Assembly: GCF_022627955.1 (NCBI RefSeq)
Contig: NZ_JABXGD010000005.1
Span: 186,001 to 250,000, forward strand
Source of the DNA: Microbacterium sp. C5A9
GTDB taxonomy: Bacteria > Actinomycetota > Actinomycetes > Actinomycetales > Microbacteriaceae
Reading direction: 5' to 3'
Length of the DNA stretch: 64,000 nucleotides
Each line of letters opens with the position of its first letter. Position 1 is the stretch's first letter. The notes beneath the pieces are model-generated. The model made no database searches and had not been told where the DNA came from. It saw only the letters and a list, made by a program, of their open reading frames with translations. Shown in pieces: positions 27,353-34,100 of the stretch. Position numbers and translations under genes: made by a program.

Positions 27353-28350
27353 TGTGCGACGCGGGGGACGCCGAGCCCTCGTCCGATCACCACGCGAACC
27401 CGTTCTTCTCGCGTCGAGCACTGCTGATCGGGGCCGGGGCCGCGCTCGGAGCGGCCGCGATCGGGTGGGATCTGGTCTCCCCGGACCTCACCGCGACGGC
27501 CGCAGGGACGTACTTGCGGCCCTGCGGAGACTCGCAGATCTCGAGCAGCTGGCAGGGGCACAGGAACAGGACGCCCCCGTCCGGCGAGCCGGGGACGGAC
27601 TACGCGGTCCCCACCGGCACGCCGGTCCGTGCCGCCGCCGACGGGGTGATCGTCGACCGCAAGGACTCCACGACGACGGCGACCGGCCGGTATCTGGCCT
27701 TGCGTGCCGACGACGGCAACTACATCCGCTACCTCCACCTGCAGTCGAGCGCCGTCCTCCCGGGGACGCGAGTGACGCGGGGGCAGGTCATCGCCGTATC
27801 GGGGGCCTCGGGCTTCGGAAGCGAGGCCGGGTACGGCGCCCACGTCCATGTCTCGCTGTGGATCGGCGGTACGCCGCTGCAGCTGGGATTCACCAATTCA
27901 GTCGACTTCGAGAACTACGTCCAACCGGAGGATCCCGTGCCCATCCATCAGTCGTCGACCTATTTCTGGAACGCCCCGGTGCCCGCGAACGTGTGGACGA
28001 AGATCCAGGTGAGCTCGAGTCAGATCTACCTGGCCCAGAGCGCCGGGAACAACAGGGAGACAGGAGACCTCACGATCTACCTCAAGGCGCTCGGCGTGAC
28101 GCGCGGTCTCCAGGTGCGCGCGGTCGCCGAAGTGTTCAACTACGCCGGCGGCGTCGTCAGCACATCTCCCCAGCCGGTGATGGAGATACCCGCGACCTCG
28201 GCGTCGGCGGCGAACGCATCGACGTTCGGGCATTACACGCTGCCGTACTTCCTCTCCGGATCGATCCGGCTGTTCGCAGAGGTGCGCGCGCTCAATGCCG
28301 GCACCACCATTCAGCAGGTCATCGTCAAGAAGAACTACTGGCAGTCCTGA
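27352..28350 (+). CDS. Tat-type secreted M23-like (LytM) protein with an altered metal site
   Basis: The 332-residue product starts at GTG 27352, which shares a base with the preceding stop and has GAGGGGGG about 10 nt upstream. The N-terminus has SRRALLIGAGAALGAAAIG, a twin-Arg-like signal. The peptidase M23 fold is recognisable from PGTDYAVPTGTPVRAAADG, RYLHLQSS and GAHVHVSLW. The second metal motif H-x-H is intact (His164, His166) and Asp83 is present. The usual His four residues before that Asp is Glu79, so the metal site is altered or uses another residue such as His70. The C-terminal ~140 residues form a separate beta-rich domain of unknown type. Peptidoglycan cleavage or an inactive binding role are both possible. 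Confidence 0.75.
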   Translation: MCDAGDAEPSSDHHANPFFSRRALLIGAGAALGAAAIGWDLVSPDLTATAAGTYLRPCGDSQISSSWQGHRNRTPPSGEPGTDYAVPTGTPVRAAADGVIVDRKDSTTTATGRYLALRADDGNYIRYLHLQSSAVLPGTRVTRGQVIAVSGASGFGSEAGYGAHVHVSLWIGGTPLQLGFTNSVDFENYVQPEDPVPIHQSSTYFWNAPVPANVWTKIQVSSSQIYLAQSAGNNRETGDLTIYLKALGVTRGLQVRAVAEVFNYAGGVVSTSPQPVMEIPATSASAANASTFGHYTLPYFLSGSIRLFAEVRALNAGTTIQQVIVKKNYWQS

Positions 28351-28356
28351 TCGTCG

Positions 28357-28380
28357 GGCCGGGGATGATCCTCTCCGGCC
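28357..28380 (+). terminator. Possible terminator after the M23-like gene
   Basis: A 9-bp GC-rich stem (GGCCGGGGA at 28357-28365 with 28372-28380, one G-U pair) has a 6-nt loop. There is no U-tract, so this is a weak call. Confidence 0.4.
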
Positions 28381-28423
28381 GCCTGTGACTCCGTGACGGT
28401 TCCGGAGCGGTGCCCGTTCGCCC

Positions 28424-28429
28424 TAGTGT
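28424..28429 (+). promoter_or_regulatory. -10 element of the acyltransferase gene
   Basis: TAGTGT is followed by 7 nt and GTG 28437. The ATG at 28431 lies too close to the -10 box to be on the transcript, so the element helps decide the start. Confidence 0.5.
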
Positions 28430-28436
28430 TATGCGA

Positions 28437-30512
28437 GTGCAAAATACCAGTACTCCGGTCTCGGGCGGCGTGAGGAAGCCCGGGTTCCGCAGAGACATCC
28501 AGGGGCTGCGCGCTGTCGCGGTCCTCGCCGTGATCGTGAACCACGCGGTGGGGGCGCTCACCGGTGGCTTCCTCGGTGTCGACGTCTTCTTCGTGATCTC
28601 CGGGTTCATCATCACCGCGCTCCTCATCCGCGAGGTGGAGCGCACCGGGCGCATCTCCTTCGTCGGGTTCTACAAGCGTCGCGTGAAGCGCATCCTCCCG
28701 GCCGCCACCCTGGTCCTCATCGTCACCGTGGTGGCGAGCTACATCCTCATCGGCGGCGAGCGCGCACGCCAGATCGCCGGCGATGCCCTTGCGGCGACGT
28801 TCTTCGTGAGCAACTGGCGTTTCGCGGCGGCGGGCACGGATTACTGGGCCGACGACGGCACGACGTCGCCGCTGCAGCACTACTGGTCGCTCGGAGTGGA
28901 AGAGCAGTTCTACATCGTCTGGCCCCTGCTGATCGCACTCGTCGCGCTGATCCTGCACCGCCGTCGTGCGCTCAAGCCCGTTCTCGCGGTGGTGCTGCTG
29001 CTCATCGCCGGAGCGTCGGTTCTGTGGGCGGCGCACGAGACGGACGCGGCTCCGATGTGGGCGTACTTCTCCACGCTGACCCGCGCGTGGGAGCTGGCGG
29101 TCGGCGCGCTCGTGGCCGTGGGCGCGTCCCAGCTCGGGCGCATCCCTCAGGCCCTGCGGCCGTACCTCGCCTGGGTCGGGATCGCAGCGCTCGGCTACGC
29201 GCTCGTCACTGTGAGCGAGAGCGACGGGATGCCGGTCCCCGGCGCGATCGTCGCGGTGCTCGCCACCGCACTCATCATCGCCGCCGGCACAGGCTCGGAT
29301 GACGAATCGGCGGTGTGGCCGCTGTCGAACCGCGTCAGCAGCTATATCGGCGACATCTCGTACTCGCTCTACCTGTGGCACCTGCCCGTCATCGTCTTCC
29401 TCGGGCCGTACTTCGCTCACCACGAGCGTCGTTTCCTGCTGTCGGTCCTCGCGATCACCGCGCTGTTGTCGATCGCGAGTTACCACCTCGTCGAGGACCC
29501 GATCCGCAGGTCGGCCTGGCTCGAGCGGGGAGCCGGACGCCCCTCGCATCTCTTCACCCTCGCGGCCAGTGTCGTCGTCGTCTCCCTGATCGCGGCGACG
29601 TCAGTGGTGACCTTCGCTCGCCCGGCAGAGGTGAGCGCGTCGTCCAGTCCCGCCGTGTCGGACACGCCGGACACTCAGGCGGAGCTCACCGAGGTCCTGG
29701 CTGACGCCGGAGAGGCGGAGGAATGGCCCGCACTCGACCCGGCTCCCGGCGACCTCAGCGAGCGTGCACGGGTCGACGAGAAGACGGAGTGCTCGCCCGC
29801 CGACGTGCGGGACCCGGAGAGCTGCTGGTTCCCCTCCGACGGGGCCGAGCACACGGCCTTCGTGATGGGGGACTCCACCGCGATCACTCTCATCTCCACC
29901 GTGCGGCACGCGCTGGGTGACGACTGGAATGTTCGAGGGACCACGAAGCCCGCGTGTCCGCAGGTCGAGTTCGACATGTGGTTCCCCACGGAGGCGGAGG
30001 GGGAGAGCTGCGCAGCGCACCAGGATGCCGCTCTCCAGCTCGTCGCCGAGGAGCGCCCCGATGTCGTGTTCGTGCAGGACATCTACCGTCACGTGACGCG
30101 CGCGAACTCGGACGCCGAGCCTGAGGAGGGAGCCGCGGTGGAATGGGCTCTCGCCACCTCCGAGCTGCTCGCCGAACTGCAGAAGCACGCGGGGACGGTG
30201 ATCCTCGTCCAGTCGCCGCCGAAGGGAGCGGTGCTGGCGGAGTGCGCCGTTCCCGGGAAGTCCCCGGAGGCGTGCGAGATGGCGCCCGACGAGATCTACG
30301 ACGCGGTCTACGAGGCGGAGAGAGCTGCCGCGCAGACCGCCGGGGTCCCGTACGTGGAGACCGAGGAGTGGTACTGCGCGGAGAACGGCTGCCCAACCTT
30401 CGTCGGCAGTGTCGCGCTGAAGCATGACGATGTGCATACGTCCAAGCTCTACGCCGAGATGCTGGGGCCGGTGCTGCGCGAGGCGGTGGCAGGGATCGTC
30501 CCGCTGGAGTAG
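28437..30512 (+). CDS. Acyltransferase-3 (OafA-like) membrane protein with SGNH domain
   Basis: The N-terminal two-thirds carry about ten or eleven membrane segments and the acyltransferase-3 signatures RDIQGLRAVAVLAVIVNHA, FLGVDVFFVISGFIIT, YKRRVKRILPAATLVL and HYWSLGVEEQFYIVWPLL. The extracytoplasmic C-terminus is an SGNH hydrolase-like domain with the nucleophile block AFVMGDSTAITL and the D-x-x-H block HDDVHTSKLY. Such fusions O-acetylate extracellular glycans by passing an acyl group across the membrane, so EPS or peptidoglycan acylation is the likely job. I prefer GTG 28437 (691 aa) from the leaderless promoter spacing; ATG 28431 or GTG 28410 would add 2 or 9 residues. Confidence 0.88.
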   Translation: MQNTSTPVSGGVRKPGFRRDIQGLRAVAVLAVIVNHAVGALTGGFLGVDVFFVISGFIITALLIREVERTGRISFVGFYKRRVKRILPAATLVLIVTVVASYILIGGERARQIAGDALAATFFVSNWRFAAAGTDYWADDGTTSPLQHYWSLGVEEQFYIVWPLLIALVALILHRRRALKPVLAVVLLLIAGASVLWAAHETDAAPMWAYFSTLTRAWELAVGALVAVGASQLGRIPQALRPYLAWVGIAALGYALVTVSESDGMPVPGAIVAVLATALIIAAGTGSDDESAVWPLSNRVSSYIGDISYSLYLWHLPVIVFLGPYFAHHERRFLLSVLAITALLSIASYHLVEDPIRRSAWLERGAGRPSHLFTLAASVVVVSLIAATSVVTFARPAEVSASSSPAVSDTPDTQAELTEVLADAGEAEEWPALDPAPGDLSERARVDEKTECSPADVRDPESCWFPSDGAEHTAFVMGDSTAITLISTVRHALGDDWNVRGTTKPACPQVEFDMWFPTEAEGESCAAHQDAALQLVAEERPDVVFVQDIYRHVTRANSDAEPEEGAAVEWALATSELLAELQKHAGTVILVQSPPKGAVLAECAVPGKSPEACEMAPDEIYDAVYEAERAAAQTAGVPYVETEEWYCAENGCPTFVGSVALKHDDVHTSKLYAEMLGPVLREAVAGIVPLE

Positions 30513-30642
30513 TGCCCGTCCGCGTACGGCGTATCCGCCTGAGACGCCCTGCGACGGCGATCTTCCCCCGCACTCCCGTTCCGTGCAGAATGTACGTGCG
30601 TCGCGCATCGGGCGCGTTCGCTCGCAGAAAAGGGGGCCCGCC

Positions 30643-30855
30643 ATGGGTATCGAGGAAACCGTCAACAAGGGCAAGGACCTGTACGAGCAGAACAAGGACA
30701 AGATCGCCGAGGCCGTCAAGAGCGAGCAGGCCGAGGACATCAGCGACAAGGTCCTCGACGGTGTCGCTGACTTCGCGAAGAAGATCGCACCGGGTGCTGC
30801 AGACAAGATCGACGAGATCCGCGACCAGGCCGACAAGGCAGTCGGCAACCAGTAA
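30643..30855 (+). CDS. MT0933/Rv0909-like antitoxin-family small protein
   Basis: The 70-residue, highly charged, mostly helical protein begins MGIEETVNKGKDLYEQNKDK and ends in DQADKAVGNQ. This is the pattern of the MT0933-like antitoxin family: G-x-x-D/E-K-A-K at the start, repeated D-K and a C-terminal D-x-A-D-K-A. The start is ATG 30643 with AAAAGGGGG just upstream. No toxin-like partner is adjacent, so calling it an antitoxin would go beyond the evidence; it may be a stress-type protein resembling CsbD. A terminator follows. Confidence 0.75.
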   Translation: MGIEETVNKGKDLYEQNKDKIAEAVKSEQAEDISDKVLDGVADFAKKIAPGAADKIDEIRDQADKAVGNQ

Positions 30856-30865
30856 TACGCATCGC

Positions 30866-30907
30866 GCAGTCTGAGGGCGGCGGCTCCCCACCGGGGGAGT
30901 CGCCGCC
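30866..30907 (+). repeat. Terminator-containing repeat, upstream copy
   Basis: This 42-nt segment is repeated at 36938-36978 and differs there by the loss of one G. The two copies flank the cutinase-adhesin gene in direct orientation. Confidence 0.85.
30876..30907 (+). terminator. Terminator after the MT0933-like gene
   Basis: A 14-bp stem with one G-U pair (left arm GGCGGCGGCTCCCC at 30876-30889) closes a short ACC loop and is followed by TTTCGC. Confidence 0.8.
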
Positions 30908-30938
30908 TTTCGCATGGGATCGGGCCTCGCGAAATATT

Positions 30939-31022
30939 CATCTGAAAGCTTGTTCGCTGGGGCGCGTTGGCTCTATCGTGTCGATTAGCGCAGAGCAGGT
31001 CGACATTTGGGCATCTGAAAGC
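30939..31022 (+). promoter_or_regulatory. Promoter region of the cutinase-adhesin gene with an 11-nt direct repeat
   Basis: A candidate promoter TTGTTC (30950-30955), 18-nt spacer and TATCGT (30974-30979) is flanked by two copies of CATCTGAAAGC (30939-30949 and 31012-31022). They lie 73 nt apart, about seven helical turns, which would suit a looping regulator. The remaining gap from 31023 to the start codon at 31161 is a leader of about 175 nt in which I see no further feature. Confidence 0.45.
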
Positions 31023-31160
31023 CGCTCGATCAGGGGACAGCTACGCGCATCGCACTACCGCCTCGCACCCGATGGGAAGGGTTCGAGACATAGCGATCGT
31101 CGAGCGTGCCCGTACGCCGGTGACCGCTGATCGTCGACCCGACATCGCGACAGGAGCCTC

Positions 31161-34100
31161 GTGCGCACTCAGAACTCGTCCTCGCCTCGAACCGAGCGGG
31201 TGCGCCCGACACGACCGCACGCGCGCGATCGGATCCGGCGACTCTCCCTCGCTCTGGTGGCCTGCCTGTCTCTGATCGCGGGGTCTCTGGTGGCCTCGCC
31301 CGCCTACGCTGCCGACCTTCCGTTCGCCGCGGCCCCCGCGCCGATGATCACCGGTTCCGCCGTCGTGGGGTCGACGCTGACGACCGCGGTCGGCGACTGG
31401 CAGCCGGCCCCGGCGAGCCTCACCTATCAATGGAAGCGCGGAGCCGCGGCCATCCCGGGCGCGACCGCGAACAAGTACATATTGGTCGCAGCGGATGCCG
31501 GCGCCGCGATCACGGTCGTCGTCACCGCTGCCAAGCCGGGGTACGTCAACACGACGAAATCCAGTGCCGCTGCCGCCGTGGGGGCGGCGTTCACTTCTTC
31601 TCCTGCTCCCACCGTGTCAGGCACGCTTGCCGTCGGGTCGAAGCTCACCGCCGCCCCGGGGGTGTGGGCACCCTCGCCCACGACTCTCACGTACCAGTGG
31701 TCTCGTGCGGGCATCCCGATCAGCGGAGCGACCGCGCAGACCTATGGGCTCACCGCGGCGGACGCAGGGAAGCAGATCACCGTGACGGTTCGCGCCTCGC
31801 GCAGCGGCAACGGCACGTCGACGCGAACCAGCGCCCCAGCCGCAGTCCCGTCGATCTTCACGACTGCGCCCGTGCCCACGATCTCCGGAACAGCGAAGGT
31901 CGGTTCCACGCTGACGGCCGCGGCCGGGGCATGGGCGCCGGCTCCTGCATCCATCGGCTACCAATGGCTGCGAGCAGGCTCGCCGATCGCAGGAGCCACC
32001 GCGAGCACGTATAAGCTGGTCGCCGCCGACGCGGGAGCCGGCATCACGGTGCGCACGACCGCAGCACGCCCCGGGTTCACGAGCGTCACGAAGACCAGTG
32101 CCGTGAGGGCTATAGCCACGCTCGAGTTCACGCTGGCGCCGGTGCCGACGATCACAGGCACCGCAGCAGTGGGGTCGACGGTGACGGCGACTCTCGGCAC
32201 CTGGACTCCTGCCCCCACGACGGTAACCTACGTGTGGAAGCGGGGCGGATCAACGATCTCCGGAGCCACCTCTGCCGCCTACAAGCTCACGGCGGCGGAC
32301 GCAGGGACGAGCCTCACCGTGTCGGTGACGGCGACCGCAGCCGGCTACACGCCGACGACACGCACGAGTGCCGCCAAGAGCATCCCGTTGATCTTCGCGA
32401 CCGCACCGACACCGACGATCTCGGGCACAGGCTCCGTCGGATCGACGTTGACGGTCAGATCGGGCACCTGGGCTCCGGTGCCGACGACGCTGAAGTATCA
32501 GTGGAAGCGAGACGGAGCCGCGATCGCGGGAGCGACAGCGACGACCTACAAGGTGATGTCCGCGGATGCCGGGGCGAACATCACGGTCACGGTCACGGCC
32601 TCCAAGAGTGGGTACTCGAACGGCGCGACCACGAGCGCGGCGAAGGGGATCGCAACGCTTCCTTTCACCACGGCACCGCTCCCCACGGTCTCCGGTACGC
32701 CCGCGGCCGGGTCGACCCTGAAGGCTGCGGCCGGCACCTGGGCGCCGGCTCCCTCGTCACTCACCTACCAGTGGAAGCGCAACGGCATCGCGATCGCGGG
32801 TGCGACGGCGAGCACCTACAAGCTGGTCGCGGCGGATGCCGGCACCAAGATCACCGTGTCGACGACCGCCACCCGAGCCACGTACACGACGACCACGAAG
32901 ACGAGCGCCGTCGTGACCGTCGAGTCGATCTTCACGACCGCGCCGGCGCCGACCGTCTCGGGCACGCCCAAGGTGGGATCGACCTTGACCGCAGGGGCCG
33001 GTGCGTGGTCGCCCGCGCCGACGACGCTCTCGTATCAGTGGATGCGCGGCGGCACTGCGATCGCCGGGGCGACCTCATCTACCTACCGGCTCGTCGCCGC
33101 GGATGCCGGGGCGACGATCACCGTGACGGCTACGGCGAAGAAGTCCGGCTACACGACCGCGACGACCAAGAGCGTCGGTGTGGTGGTCACCGTCGACATC
33201 GCGACGATCCACGTGACGAGCGACATCACGGTCGACACGACCTGGTCACCCACGCAGCCGACCGTCTACGTCATCGACGACGCTGTCACCGTCGCGCAAG
33301 GAGCGACGCTGACCGTCGGCGGTAAGGCGACGATCAAGACGCGCCTCGGGATCACTGTCGCGGGCAGGCTGATCGTCCAGGGCACGGCAGCGGCACCCGT
33401 GGCCCTGACATCACTGACCGACGACTCGTTCGGAGGCGACACGAACGGCGACGGCGATGACACCGTTCCGCACGCATTCGAGTGGTACGGGATCAGCGTG
33501 GTCGACAGCGGAACCGCCAGCCTGACGCACGCTCGCGTCCTCTTCGGCGGAGGAGTGTCGGGGCAGGGAGCATCACTCACTGTTGCCGCGTCGATCGTCG
33601 ACGGCAGCGTCACAGGCACAGTCGGCACCGGTGCGGTTGCCATCACGGGCAATACGGTGCGAGGCGGCTCGATCGACGTCTACCGACCTGCGGGCTCGGC
33701 GCGTGCGTTCGCGGTCACGGTGACCGACAACACCGTGCAGGGCGGCGCGGTGCGTGTCGCCTCCGACAACACGAGCAGCTCGGCGCCGCCGATCAGGGTC
33801 TCCGGCAATGCCGTGTCCGGCTTCGTTGACGCTGCCTTCCCGCTGTCGGTGAGCGACGTCAAGCTGCGACCGTCGAATCTGACCGCGAACACGATCACGG
33901 GAAGCCGCGTGAACGCGTTCGCCCTCGCAGGGGCGCTCGTCGAGAACTGGACGGTCCCTTCGGCGGGGCCGCCGATCGCCGGCGCCGACAGCGGGGTCGG
34001 GGTGGGGTACGGAGGCCTTCTGGTATCGGCCGGTGTCACCATGACGGTGCCTGCCGGCGCCGTCATCAAGGTCGTCCGCGCGACGGTGTTCGTCGAAGGA

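Noticed and set aside
30643..30855. A complete toxin-antitoxin pair at the MT0933-like gene
   Set aside because: No toxin-like partner overlaps or follows. The gene stands alone with its own terminator.
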